Shown piece after piece: positions 1 through 13,357 of a DNA stretch of 64,000 nucleotides (position 1 is its first letter; each line of letters opens with the position of its first letter). The notes beneath the pieces are model-generated. The model saw only the letters and a program-made list of their open reading frames with translations, was not told the DNA's origin and did no database searches. Both the position numbers and the translations under genes were made by a program. This stretch comes from Akebia trifoliata. Taxonomy: Eukaryota > Streptophyta > Magnoliopsida > Ranunculales > Lardizabalaceae. The stretch is from the NCBI GenBank assembly GCA_017979445.1, contig CM030706.1:24034281-24098280 (forward strand), given 5' to 3'.

Positions 1-812
1 TGGTGAGTAACAATGGTTACCCAGTAAGGAAGAACACAATTTCTACCAATAACCTCTTCTAACATGAACGAATAAGCATACTAAATCATTTTAAAATCTA
101 TAAAATTTTACAAAAGAAACTACGATTAACTGGTACATATAGTCAGGGATGAGCAACTAAACATTTTAAAACTAACATTATATCAATCAACAGTACTCAC
201 TATAGCATTTTCTTTATATACAAATCTAATTGACCAAATAGAAATATTAAACATGCATTTGATTTTATATATCAAAGTAAAGCAACAGATACATAATACA
301 CTATGGTGGAGTATTGGAATTAGAGAATTGAGATTCACGACTAGATCGCTCCCAGTCGGGACATGATGTTACAATTCTTCTCTGGCTTTTAGTTCCTGAT
401 TTTGTGGCTAGTCGTTGTTTACCACGCTTGGTTGACAATTTATCCGACTCAGGCTTGCCGTTTAACGTGACCGTAAGCAATGGGTCTCTTTTCGATTTGT
501 CAAAACGTTCGACTAGTATAGATTATTAGCGATCACTGACTAATCCTCTTTGTCTATGTCTATCAAGCGTGCATGTGATTCCCAAATATACAAACCATTC
601 GTATACGACCTACCTTTACATTACAAGTTCACTAGTAAAGATAGAGAGAAATATCCTGGATTCCAGTTGTGACTCCACTTTCATACGCGTCCCATACCAC
701 GTATGAGCTTGATGGTCCCTACCGTACATCCCAGGATAGTACACCACTCCGGATGATATGACGTACTATCCCTTCAGGCATTCACAAACTCTTTAACAGC
801 TCACAAAATAGC

Positions 813-857
<45 letters not shown>

Positions 858-2561
858 TTCATTTGAAAACAAAAGAGAAAGTAACAATACAAGGTTGAGA
901 ATATATATCCAATTTCCTATCATGCAACTGTGGTCAAACGGCCTAAAATAAATAACAGAACGGAAAAGTAAACAGCGCATCGCGCTAACAAAAAGTAAAT
1001 AAACATGCAACCAGTAACATTATCCCTGGATATCCGTTCACCAACCTATACACAACACAACAAATGTAAATTACAGACATCACCCCTAGGGTGTGACTCT
1101 GACATTTTACCATTTCATACCCTTTTTTCTCTTTTTCCAATTTTTTTACCGTTTTCAATCTTTCAAACAAAATATCCACTTTCTGATATTCATCAACTCA
1201 ATTTGAATTCATGGAGTATTAAATCATTTTTTTCCAATTGTGAAATTCATTTTCATCAATAATATTGAAAAAGTACAACACTTAGATCAAAATGGGGTCC
1301 GAGCGGTGCACAAGACATAACTGACAGAAATAGCTCGTTGAAATATCCTACCCACGTATAATTTGTTAAAAAATACAATTAAACATATCAAATATGCAGA
1401 TTCTAGCATGAATTTGAAATAACCGATTGAATTCTGTATTTTTTGAAACTTACCACAAATATTTAATAAAATCCTAAATGTAATTTTCATAATCTACTAT
1501 TACTAATAGAAATTGAGAGTTCCTTATAATCTCTATGCGAGATAATCGAAGCACGTGCGTGGAAATCAAGGTAAATGACACAAAAATCAAGAGGGACCAA
1601 ACTTCGAGACAACTGATTTTTAAATCTGGCCTGGTGGTTTTGAATATCTCGACGCCGTCGTCCTTTCTCCCTTCTGCAACGGAGGACGGTTTGAACCGAA
1701 ACCGATGAAATTCGAGGTCAAACTTTCGAAATCCCCGTATATAAATACGGTTGATTTTGGTGAAAAAAAAGTGAAACGAAAAAATGTTGGGTGGGTTTTG
1801 TAGAGCACGAGGCTGCAGACGTTTCTCCCTTCTGCGTCAATCGTCGACGGCGAACCGTTTGCGAGGGATCTGAGGTAGAAGTTTAAAAATAAAAGTAAAT
1901 TTTTTTATAAAAAAAATGTTGGCTGCTAGACGGGTTGGAGAAGACGAAGTAATAAAAAATATTAAAATTTTATTTATATAAAATTTGGGACAAAATCGGT
2001 ATTTCACCTATTATTTTGATTGACGATAACTTAACCATCCAGACTCCAAAACTGATAAATGAATACTCTATTTCATCTAATTTTTTATTCTGGATCTAAT
2101 GGTGTAGTCAATTTCTATAAATTCTATCTATAACAAAAATTTACATTTTTGGCCTGAGGTGACTCCTAAACTTGATTTCGTTTTCGTTTTTGAAGATAAT
2201 TCGACTTCCTGATCTCCAAAAATGATAAATAAATAGTCCATGTTTAATAATTTTTCGTTACAAATCTAATGGTATAATCAAATCTTAATAATTCTTTCTC
2301 TAACAAAAAGTCACTATTTTAGTCTGGTCCGACTCGATAATCGAAGATTTTACAATTTTTATGTTCGGATTCGCATTTGAACGTGCTTACAGACTAAAAT
2401 ATATTTTTTGATCATTTTAAATCTAATGGTGAGGTCAGATTTCCTTAAAAATGATTAGAAATCTCTTAAAGTTTTACCCCTAAGTCCCACTTTCAAGATT
2501 TTCTCAAAATTCCAGTATTTATTTTTCCTCGAGATATGAATTGAAAACTTGGGATTTTACA
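1..2561 (-). repeat. 3' LTR (truncated at window start)
   Basis: This matches 6388-8933 almost base for base in order and orientation, and the inverse of 10035-12590. It ends at 2561 with the complement of TGTAAAATCCC, immediately before a purine-rich tract. An AT dinucleotide microsatellite of about 40 bp (815-854) is expanded here but very short in the other LTR copies. Confidence 0.85.
815..854. repeat. (TA)n microsatellite inside the LTR
   Basis: About 20 uninterrupted TA units. The same position in the 5' LTR (about 7195-7203) has only a few, so the expansion happened after insertion. Confidence 0.9.
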
Positions 2562-2574
2562 TTCTCCCTCCCTT
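2562..2574 (-). promoter_or_regulatory. polypurine tract (plus-strand DNA primer site)
   Basis: Read on the minus strand, the bases just outside the 3' LTR are AAGGGAGGGAGAA. This is a classic polypurine tract directly abutting the LTR TG. It fixes the element's orientation and shows a signal needed in cis for reverse transcription has survived. Confidence 0.8.
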
Positions 2575-5500
2575 AATAAAAAATTTTTCCTTGAAATTAA
2601 AATCATATCTTATCAATCTTTGTCGCGATTCCACTAATACGACATGTATAATAAACAACACTTATTTTCGATTACCATCTATTCTTAGTCCCAAATCAAT
2701 CTGATTTATAACTCATAGACTTATGTCTTCCATACTCCGTCAACCCAACACATTCATTAATTAATCACTCTATTTCAAACTCATATTCCAACTAATCTAT
2801 TATTTGTATAACCCTAAGATAACAATCAATTCACTATGTATCACTTCCCTACCAATGTCTATCAACAACAATCCTTTCACATCTTCTCTATTCTTTATAT
2901 TTAATTCTCTCACCCATTACATCGTCTATTATGTTTTACCCCTACTTGCATGAATTTTACTTCTCAATGCATAGTTTTACCATATAACCAAGGGCATTTT
3001 GTGACTTGCCTATGAAAAATCAATATTTAACCGGACCACGCGTATGTGTGTATGTGTTTTGTTTTCCTTCTCGTCTAAAAATTGCTCGTATAAACAATAG
3101 ACCTTACCTTATAAGAAGGGTATGTCTTGATTGTAGACCTTCTCTCTTTAGGATGGATGTGGACACAGGCAGGTGCTAGCCGCTGTTTCTACGGAGTCAT
3201 AATCTTTACTTATACCACTTTCATTTCGAGAAGTGAAAAGGAGTCACGATCAAAGTCTCGAAGTGAGCGCTTGTCTATAGAAGGCATTGATCACATAACG
3301 AGAACGAGAATAATAAATTCTTTTACTGGAAGGCGATCGTGAAAGGATAAGTCAAAAAAAGAGTTAGAGCCGACACCGAGGATAAAAAGATGAAAGGAAA
3401 AGGATAATCTATCTTTTTAAAGGAGGAGAATCGATTCAAGAGGTCGTAAAGCAAGGGCTGCTTCAGCTAATAGTTCAGTCGTTAGGCTTCCCAAAGTTAA
3501 GCCATCTTCAATCGAAAGGAAAGATACGCAACTCCTTGTCCTGATATTCGATGAAGTAGCTCTCGATATGAAGGAAATACAAGAAACACATGTTTATCTA
3601 CTAGTATAATATACGGAGTAATTGACTAGACTATTGATATAAAGACTAGCGTACCAATTGAATAGCACCTGACGGAACTACAACTAGAAATCAGTCGGAG
3701 TTACTTAGTTGAGACGGAACTGACAAAACAGAATGACACTACACTTGACATGGGCCGCTTTGAATCGTTTTATCGCTCTTTATCTAAGCTAATAGCTAAC
3801 ATAGGGCTTGACATTTCTTACTTTTATCTACTACTGTCACTACGACTTTCCTTTACGTTGCCTACTGATACTATGTACTAACTAAGCTAATGAGCCTGAG
3901 TTATGAGTTCTCGTCTCTTAGGAAACAATAGTTCTTGTTCTATTCTAGTAGCTATATGAGCTGTTTACTTGTTCTTTATCTTATCTGTACTTTAGCCTCC
4001 TAACTATTAGTTGTAGTTAACCTTTTATAATTGTTGGAATAAATAATATGTGTCCCACCTGCCCACATGCATAACATGCTGACGATCCTGTCTTCGTAGA
4101 TCTCTATGAAGCGAGTAGTTGGTAGATTGGAGTATTTAGGCTCTGAGCCTGCCTTGTTGGTTCCTTTGACCCTGTTGGCATCATTAGAGCTCTAATTGCT
4201 CCATAACTTGGCGATTAGGGAACTTTACAACTTGATAGTAGAGGAGTTCTGTATTATGGGTACATGGATCCGGGGGAGATTGGCCTCGAATACATCGGCC
4301 TCTTGTCCGAATCTGATCTGGGAAGAAAAAAAATCTAAGGTCAACTAATTTTCCCCCTAGAGGTCTGTAACTCTATCTCCTCTCGTTCTATCCTTTAAGC
4401 TCGATTTACCGTATCTCTATAATTGGTAATCTCAATCATCGATCTCCTAGCCCTTAGGTAGGATCATAGTCCTCTAAAAAATCTACAGGCCTTCTATAGA
4501 TTTGTCAAGATAAGCTCGGACGCACATCGTGACAACCTAGTGAATATCATATCATAGTCGGTAATCAATAGATTACCCCGCACTAATCTCAAAAACTCTT
4601 AGTGCTTGATTTCTTGAGCAGTCTTGGATATAAATCTATCAACAAATAGCTAGTCGAAGTCTACCCACTCAAACGATCTATCTTCCAATACATTCCACTC
4701 CAAATGTTACTGATAACTAGCATTCCCGTCTAACTGAAATTTAGTCACCATCACCCACTGATCTCTCGGACACTACATGACACTCAAAATCTTTCAGATC
4801 TTCAAAACCCACTCATTGACCTCACTCGGATCGGAAAAACCCCCAAATCTTGGTGAACGTAATCATTGAAAATTCTACAAGCACATCCCTGGATTTACCT
4901 GTATTTTGGGTTGGGGAATTCTCTCATTCTTCAAACGCACAACCTGTGGTAGTGATCCCTAAGGTGGAATAGTATTTGCTTATTACAAAGAAGTCCAGCG
5001 TTCCCTCATTTATTAAATTTAATGGTGCACCTTACAATTGTGGTAAGTCTTGTACTATTTCTCGATTCCAATCACTAGTCTTGTCTGTTCGAGATGGCAC
5101 AAGTACGTTATCAACTTTTTTAAAATCTGTTGACCTTATTATTTTATGAATTGGCATGTCTAGCATCTTTTTGAGCCACACATCCTCAATCAGTTGACAT
5201 CGACCCGAACATTACTTTCTTTTATGTCTTGATTTACCATATTCATAACATACCACAACTCTTTCTTTCAACTGATTTAGTAGTATATGTTGTTGTTTCT
5301 TATAAAATTCTTTCATTCATTGAGTTGGTATGTCTATAATATCACTCCTCACGTATTATTATTTTTCCTATGAATTTGCTAATTTTGTCATTGTTTGTCT
5401 CTTACTAGATACGAATTGCCTTTCTTCCATTTGGCTTCGAGGTGGTGGTGGTTGTATTATTCATATTTCCTCTTTAGACTTGACGTGAGACTCAACCATT

Positions 5501-5911
5501 TGTCCCATGAATGATATTAACTGTGCTATCAAGTTAGTGGTCTAATCCAAAATCCGTTGCGTTTTGACCTATGTCTCATCAACTCCTCTCACTTATGTTT
5601 ATTTGTAATAAGGCACTTATCAGAATAAGGCCAAAATTACTCTTACGTAACTATGAATTCTACCGCAACTTGGAACTTAGTAATGAACTCTATTTCCATT
5701 ACTAATAGAACAAACCTAGAATCTTATCCTAGGCTTACTAGGCTCTATAAACTTCTAGACACGGAAGAACTCGTACTTCCAATACGGAACTACTTATGAG
5801 TTCGAATACTAAATTCCTAATGACACTCTATGATTATCATTCTAATATCTGTGGTGCCAACCAATTTTTTAAAACATAGTTGATCAATATCCCATACGAA
5901 TCTAATATTAT
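2575..5911 (-). other. non-coding interior of the LARD-like element
   Basis: About 3.3 kb with no ORF that I can relate to a retroelement protein. The end next to the primer site (5640-5911) is alignable by eye to the leader of the gypsy element at 13047-13260. A short plus-strand ORF at 3127-3342 is rich in Ser/Arg/Glu, but it lies antisense to the element and has no supporting context. Confidence 0.6.
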
Positions 5912-5923
5912 GCTTTGATACCA
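5912..5923 (-). promoter_or_regulatory. primer binding site, initiator-tRNA-Met type
   Basis: The minus strand reads TGGTATCAAAGC, separated by 2 bp from the LTR end. The plant retroelement consensus is TGGTATCAGAGC, so there is one mismatch. Confidence 0.85.
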
Positions 5924-5925
5924 TC

Positions 5926-8900
5926 TGTGGCGCCCCGCCAAATACTAACACAAATCCCCATGTTAGATCTCGAAGTACTAGGTGGCACACCGAAATTTCG
6001 GCATGGTCTCCTTTTTTTATGTTAGTATTCCAAGGCTTTCAACCTGCACCTGATAAACAACATACAATCCTGCATATAAACAAATAAAATATAATACTAG
6101 CAAAAGCCTGTATACATCTAATAATGTATGATAGATCAGAGTGCGAAAGAAGAAATTTATACACGGGATTATACACAAATTTCTCACTCTAACAACAGTC
6201 CTAACGCTCAGAACAAAATCTATAATACTTTTAGACAAATAGATACCATTAGGAGGTATAACCCAAAAACTCACCAAGTGACGGACTCTGGTTGTCTATC
6301 TAACCCACTAGATGATTCTCACTCATATTCTACACCTACCTTGCTAAGCTTCGGATCTAAAACTAAAAAAATGGAGAAGAAAAGGGTGAGTAACAATGGT
6401 TACCCAGTAAGGAAGAACACAATTTCTGCTAATAACCTCTTCTAACATGAACGAATAAGCATACTAAATCATTTTAAAATCTGTAAAATTTTACAAAAGA
6501 AACTACGATTAAATGGTACACATAGCAAGGGATGAGCAACTAAACATTTTAAAACTAACATTACATAAATCAATAATACTCACTATAACATTTTCTTTAT
6601 ATACAAATCTAATTGACCAAATAGAAACATTAAACATGCATTTGATTTTATATATCAAAGTAAAGCAACAGATACATAATACACTATGGTGGAGTATTAG
6701 AATTAGAGAGTGGGGATTCACGACTTGATCGCTCCCAGTCGGGACAAGATTTTACAATTCTTCTCTGGCTCTTAGTTTTTAATTTTGTGGCTAGTTGCTG
6801 TTTACCATACTTGGTTGACTATTTATCCAGTTCAGGCTGGCCGTTTGACGTGATCGTAAGCAATGGGTCTCTTTTCGATGTGTCAGAACGTTCGATTACT
6901 ATAGATTGTTAGTAATCACTAACTAGTCATCTTCGTCTGTGCCTATCAGGCGTACATGTGATTCCCAAATATACAAACCATTCGTATTGGACCACCTTTA
7001 CATTACAAGTTCACTAGTACAGATAGAGAGGAATATCTCGGATTCCAGTTGTAACTCCACTCTTATACGCATCCCATACCACGTATGAGCTTGGTAGTCG
7101 TTACCGTACATCCCAGGATAGTAGACCACTCCGGATGATATGACGCACTATCCCTTCAGGCATTCACAAACTCTTTAACAGCTCACAAAATAGCTATATA
7201 TATTTTTTCATTTGAAAATAAAAGAGAAATTAACTATACAAGATTGAGAATGGATATCCAGTTTTCTACCATGCAACTGTGGCTAGATGGCCTAAAATAA
7301 ATAACAGAACGGAAAAGTAAACAGCGCCTCGCGCTAACAGAAAGTAAATAAACATGCAACCAGTAACATTATCCCTAAATATCCGTTTACCAACCTACAC
7401 ACAACACAACAAATGTAAAATGCAGACATCACCCCTCGGGTGTGACTCTGACATTTTACCGTTTCATACCATTTTTCTCTTTTTTCAAATTTTTTATCGT
7501 TTTCAATCTTTCAATTAAAATCTCCACTTTCTAATATTCATCAACTCAATTTGAGTTCATTGAATATTAAATCATTTTTTTTTTTAATTATGAAATTCAT
7601 TTTCATCAATAATATTGAAAAGGTACAACACTTAGATCAAAATGGGGTCCAAGCGGTGCACATGATCCAACTGATAGAAATAGCCCGTTGAAATATCCTA
7701 CCTATGTATAATTTGTTAAAAAAATATAATTAAACATATCAAATATGCAGGTTCTAGCGTGAATTTGAAATAACCGATTGAATTCTATATTTTTGAAAAC
7801 TCACCACAAATTTTTAATAAAATCCTAAATGCAATTTTCACAATCTGCTATTATTAATAGAAATTGAGAGTTCCTTACATTATCTATGAGAGATGATCGA
7901 AGCACGTGCGTGGAAATCGAGGCAAATGACACGAAAATTAAGATGGATCAAACTTTGAGACGGCTGATTTTTGAATCTGGCTTGGTGATTTTGAAGATCT
8001 CGACGTCGTCGTCCTTTCTCCCTTCTGCTACGGAGGACGGTTTGACCCCGAAACAGATGAAATTCGAGTTTGAAGTTTCAAAATTCCCGTATATAAATAC
8101 GATTGATTTTTGACGATAATGGGTGAAAAAGAAAGTGAAACGAAAAAAGGTTGGGTGGGTTTTTTAGAGCACGAGGCTGCAGACGTTTCTCCCTTCTGCG
8201 TCGGTCGTCGACGGTGAACCGTTTGCGAGGGATCTGAGGTGGAAGTTTAAAAATAAAAACAAATTTTTTTATAATAAAAAAAAAACGTTGGCTGTTGGAC
8301 GGGTTGGAGAAGACGAAGTAATAAAAAAAATTAAAATTTTATTTATATAAAATTTGAGACAAAATCGATATTTCGCCAATTGTTTTGATTGACAATAACT
8401 TGACCATCCGGACTTCACAAAACTGACAAATGAATACGCTATTTCATCTAATTTTTTATTCCAGATCTAATGGTGTAGTCAATTTCTATTAATTTTTATC
8501 TCTAACAAAAATTTACATTTTTGGCTAGAGGTGACCCCTAAACTTGATGTCGTTTTCGTTTTTTACGATAATTCGACTTCCTAATCTCCAAAAATGATAA
8601 ATAAATAGTTCATGTTTAATAATTTTTTGTTATGAATCCAATGGTGTAATCAAAATTTAATAATTCTTTCTCTAGCAAAAAGTCACTATTTTAACCTGGT
8701 CCAACTCGGTAATCGAGGATTTTGCAATTTTTATGTTCAGACTCACATTTGAGCGTGCTTATAGGCTAAATTATGTATTTTGATCATTTTAAATCCAATA
8801 GTGATGTCAGATTTCCTTAAAAATGATCAGAAATCTCTTAAAATTTTAGCTCTAAGTTCCACTTTCAAGATTTTCTCAAAATTCCACTATTTATTTTTCC

Positions 8901-8933
8901 TCGAGATATGAATTGAAAACTTGGGATTTTACA
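5926..8933 (-). repeat. 5' LTR of the LARD-like element
   Basis: A 3008 bp LTR. In minus-strand sense it starts TGTAAAATCCC at 8933 and ends in CA at 5926, next to the primer site. It is closely similar to the 3' LTR (1-2561) and to the LTR of the neighbouring gag-pol element in inverse orientation (10035-13032). The flanking pentamer at 8934-8938 is GATTT; its partner is outside the window. Confidence 0.85.
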
Positions 8934-10034
8934 GATTTTGTGAGAAGAAGCTTGCATACAACTACCTTTACATCAAATCTGAATCTTATTGTCCAACATG
9001 ATAGATTGCATCATCACCATCTCTAAGCTTCATCACCAAACATCACTGCCACTATCAACATAAGAGTTTGTACATCACTACAATTTTAGGTCCTAGCACA
9101 AGGTTAGGGTTTTTCTTTTTCATACACCTTGTGTTTCTATTCTACAAAAAGGGTGAAGATCGGGAGTCACGGACTCAAAAGCTCCCTTATTTTTAATTAA
9201 AACCCCCAAATTACCCTTCTAACATTTCAAAAAAAAAAAATTAGGCCCATTCTTAGGCAGCCCTTCACTTATTAAGGTCGAAAGACTTTTTTCTTGAACC
9301 TACGCCTAAATAACCCTAAACTGACCCACAAGCAGTAGCAATCTATTTCTCATTCGTTTTTAACATCCAACCCTACCCACTCCTAAACAAGTCCCGTATA
9401 AGCACTATACCAATATTATAACCCCCACCTACAATTGATTTACCCCTTAACCTAAGCCCCTAAAAAACCAATATACCTATTTGGATCCACCCAAAAACTC
9501 ATTGAGGACATTACCAGAAAAAAAAAATTAAAAAATTCAGATTTCCATTAACCCTATCTAATTAACATCGAAACCCTAGTTGACCCAATCAACCACATTG
9601 ACTTCGAAGTTGTTGACCAAGTTTATCTTTGGAGAGAACTTAAAGTTTGATAACGGAATCAAATGAGATGAGCACAAAAATATTAGAGTCAATGCATGAT
9701 GACTTAGAAGAAAAAAGCCATCTAATCGAAGAAATGATCACAAGAAATCAAATCGTGTGTCTTACAATGGATAATAGCATAGATTTATATTCAGATGCAA
9801 TAGAAGATGATCACATAATGAAGGAATTTGAATCAAATATTGAAGGATTGATCTCAAATCATTCCTTACAATCATCGTCTTAGGAGCAAAAAAATAATGC
9901 CAACATCACATAACATATTGAAGATAAAAGATATGACAGATCTGATATGAATAGAGGCAACATTGATGCAATTGATATTTTTGAAGACAGAGAAGCAATC
10001 AATTTTGTGTTTCCTTCCGTATTTGAGGTTTATG
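8934..10034. other. spacer between two oppositely oriented LTRs; one short ORF, no identified gene
   Basis: 1.1 kb of AT-rich sequence. A 78-codon ORF (9647-9883, plus) is acidic and rich in Glu, Asp, Ile and Met. A similar coding-like composition continues after its stop, up to the insertion point of the next LTR at 10035. It could be the remains of an older gene or retroelement ORF interrupted by that LTR. I do not recognise the family. Confidence 0.4.
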
Positions 10035-13032
10035 TGTAAAACCCCGAGTTTTCAATTCATATCTCGAGGAAAAATAAATATTTGAATTTTAAGAAAATCT
10101 TGAAAATGGACTTAGAGGTAAAATTTTAAGAAATTTATAATCATTTTAATGAAATCTGACCTCACCATTGGATTCAAAATGATCGAAAAACATACTTTAG
10201 CCTGTAAGCACGCTCAAATGTGAGTTTGAATATAAAACTTGTAAAATCCTCGATTACCGAGTCGGATCAAGTTAAAATAGTGACTTTCAGTTAGAAAAAG
10301 AATTATTAAGATTTGATTACACCATTGAGTTCGTAATGAAAAATTATTGAACATGAACTATTTATTTGTCATTTTTGGAGATTAGGAAGTAGAATTATCG
10401 TCAAAAATGAAAATGACGTCAAGTTTAGGGGTCACCTCAAGCAAAAAATGTAAATTTTTGTTAGAAAATAAAATCTATAAAAATGAACCATACCATTAGA
10501 TCCAGAACGAAAAATTAGGCAAGATAGAGTATTCATTTGTCAGTTTTGGAATTCGGATGATCAAGTTATCGTCGATCGAAACAATAGGCGAAATACTGAT
10601 TTCGTCTCAAATTTTATATAAATAAATTTTTTTTTCACTTCGTCCTCTCCAACCCGTCAAACAACAACCCAATTTAAAAAAAAAATTATTTTTTTATTTG
10701 AATTTTAACCTCAGATCTCTCACAAACGGCTCGCCGTTGACTTCTAACGCCGAAGGGAGAAACGTCCGCAACCTCGACATCTGCAAAACAACCCAAATTC
10801 CATTCGTTTTCTTTTCTTTTTCACCCCGTATCATTAAAAAAATAGTCGTATTTATATACGGGGGCTTCGTAAATTCGACCTTGGATTTCATTCGTTTCGA
10901 GGTCAAACCGTCCTCCACCGTAGAAGGGAGAAAGGACAACAACATTGAGATCTTTGAAACCACCGGGTCAATTTCGAAAATCAGTCGTCTCAAAGTACAA
11001 GTTACCTCGATTTCCATGTCAATCGCCTCGATTTCAGCTCACGTGCTTCGATCCTTTCGCCTAGAGATTGTAAGGAACTCTCAATTTCTATTAGTAATCG
11101 TAAATTGTGAAAATTGCATTTAGGATTTTATCAAAAAATTTTGATGTTTTTCCAAAATATAGAATTATTTTGTTATTTCAAAATTTACGCCAGAAATTGC
11201 ATGTTTGATATGTTTAATTTTTTTTAACAAATTATACGTGGATAGGGTATTTTAACGGGCTATTCCCATCAGTTGGGTCTTGTGCATTACTCGGACCCCA
11301 TTTTGATATAAAATTTGTATTCTTTTTCAATATTATTGATAAAAATAATTCTATAGTTGGAAAAATATGATTTAATATTCAATGAACTCATATTAAGTTG
11401 ATAATATCAGAAAATGGATATTTTATTGAAGAGATTGAAAACTGTAAAAATCGAAAAAAGGGAAAAAGGGTATGAAATAATAAAATGTTAGAATCACACC
11501 CGAGGGGTGATGTCTGCATTTTACATTATTGTGTGGTGTGCAAGTTGGTGAACGAATATCCAGGGATAATGTTACTGGTTGCATGTTATTCACTTTCTGT
11601 TAGCGCGAGACGCTGTTTACTTTTCCGTTCTGTTATTTATTTTGGGCCGATTGGCCACACTTGCATGGTAGGAAACTGGACATTCATTCTCAACCTTGTA
11701 TTGTTAATTTCTCTTTTGTTTTGAATGAAAATAATATATATAGATATATATATATATGGTAACTATTTTGTGAGCTGTTAAAGAGTCTGTGAATGCTTGA
11801 AGAGATAGTGCGCCATATCATCCAGAGTGATGTACTATCCTGGGATGTACGGTAGGGACCACCAAGCTCATACGTGGTATGGGACGCGTATGAGAGTGGA
11901 ATCACATTGGAATCCGAATTTATTCCTCTCTATCTTTACCAGTGAACTTGTAATGTAAAGGTGGTCGTATACGAATGGTTTGTATATTTGGGAATCACAT
12001 GCACGCCTGATAGGCATAGACGAAGATGATTAGTCAGTGATTACTAACAATCTATAGTAGTCGAACGTTCTGACACATCGAAAAGAGACTCATTACTTAT
12101 GGTCACGTCAAACGGCTAGCTTAAACCGGATAAATGGTCAACCAAGCGTGTAAGTGCAGCGACCGGCCACAAAATCAGGAACTAAAAGTTAGAGAAGAAT
12201 TGTAACATCATATCCCGACTGGGAGCGATCAAGTCGTGAATCCCAACTCTCTAATTCTAATACTCCACCATTATGTATTATGTATATATTGTCTTATTTT
12301 GATATATAAAATGAAATGCATGTTTAATGTTTCCATTTGATCAATTAGATTTGTATAAAAAGATAATGTTATAGTGAGTATTGCTGATCGATGTAATGTG
12401 AGTTTTAAAATGTTTAGTTGCTCATCCCTGATTATATGTACCAGTTAATCGTAGTTTAATCTGTAAAACTTTGCATATGTTAAAATGATTCAGTATGCTT
12501 ATTCGTTCATGCTATAAGAGGTTATTGGCAGAAATTGTTTGTTTCTTTACTAGGTAACCATTGTTACTCACTCGTTCCTTCCTATTTTTTTAGCTTCAAA
12601 GCTTGCAGTTGGCGAGTCGAGCATAGAACCAGCAAGTGAGGACCATTTGGTGGGTCAAATAGACGACCAGAGTTCATTACCTAGTGAGTATTGGGGTTAT
12701 TACCCCTAGTGGTGTCGATTTTTCTGAGAGTAATATAGATTTTGATTTTAAGCATTAGGAATTTTCTTAGAGTGAGGAACTCCTGTATAATCATGTATAT
12801 AAACTTCTTCTTCCGCACTCTGATTTTTGTACGTTATTATATGTATATAGGTTTTCGCTAGTATTATATTTTGAATGTATATATGCAGGAATGTATGTCG
12901 TTTATCATGTGTAGGTTGAACGCATTGGAATGCTAACATAAACAAAGGAGACCATGCCGAAATTTCGAGGTGCCACCTAGTACCTCGAGTTTTGACATGG
13001 GGTTTTGTGTTAGTGTTTGGTAGGGTGTCACA
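10035..13032 (+). repeat. 5' LTR of the gypsy element
   Basis: 2998 bp, beginning TGTAAAACCCC and ending GTGTCACA two bases before the primer site. It is the inverse-orientation homologue of 5926-8933 and 1-2561. Short ORFs inside it on both strands are not conserved between the copies and are not genes. Confidence 0.85.
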
Positions 13033-13034
13033 GA

Positions 13035-13046
13035 TGGTATCAGAGC
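13035..13046 (+). promoter_or_regulatory. primer binding site, initiator-tRNA-Met type
   Basis: TGGTATCAGAGC is an exact match to the common plant LTR-retrotransposon primer site, 2 bp downstream of the LTR end. Confidence 0.9.
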
Positions 13047-13357
13047 ATAGTATTAGATCCGTATGGGATACAAATCTACTATGTTTTGAAGAGTGGACTG
13101 ATACCACGGATATTAGAGTAATATTAAGAATTCAAAATTCGAGATCATTAGTAGTTTCGTATTAGGATTACGAGCTCTTCCGTGTCTAGAGTCCATAGAA
13201 CCTAGTATGATTAAGATAGGATTCTAGGTTCGTTCTATTAGTAATGAAAAATGGTGTTCATTACTACATCCCTTGTTAAAGTAGTACATGATGCTTTCAT
13301 AATAACGACTTTAGTCATATGATGATAAATGCCTTCTTGCTGATGAATAGAGATGAG

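Larger units (their letters stand above)
1..8933 (-). mobile_element. LARD-like Ty3/gypsy-type LTR retroelement without coding capacity (3' end cut by window edge)
   Basis: Two direct copies of a roughly 3 kb LTR (1-2561, cut by the window start, and 5926-8933) flank a 3.36 kb interior. In minus-strand orientation the LTR starts TGTAAAATCCC and ends CCACA. A tRNA-iMet-type primer site lies next to the upper LTR and a purine tract next to the lower one, so the orientation is certain. The first few hundred interior bases (about 5640-5911) match the leader of the gag-pol-bearing relative at 13047-13260. Beyond that I find no gag, protease, RT or integrase motif in any frame. This fits a large retrotransposon derivative (LARD) mobilised by the related autonomous family, or a very decayed copy. 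About 460 bp of the 3' LTR lies outside the window. Confidence 0.8.

Noticed and set aside
3127..3342. Ser/Arg-rich ORF that might suggest an RS-domain protein
   Set aside because: It is short, antisense to the LARD-like element, with no flanking exons and no family similarity.
10694..11123. Long overlapping ORFs on both strands (107 and 141 codons)
   Set aside because: They lie inside the LTR. The corresponding stretches of the other LTR copies do not keep them open, and they match no known domain.
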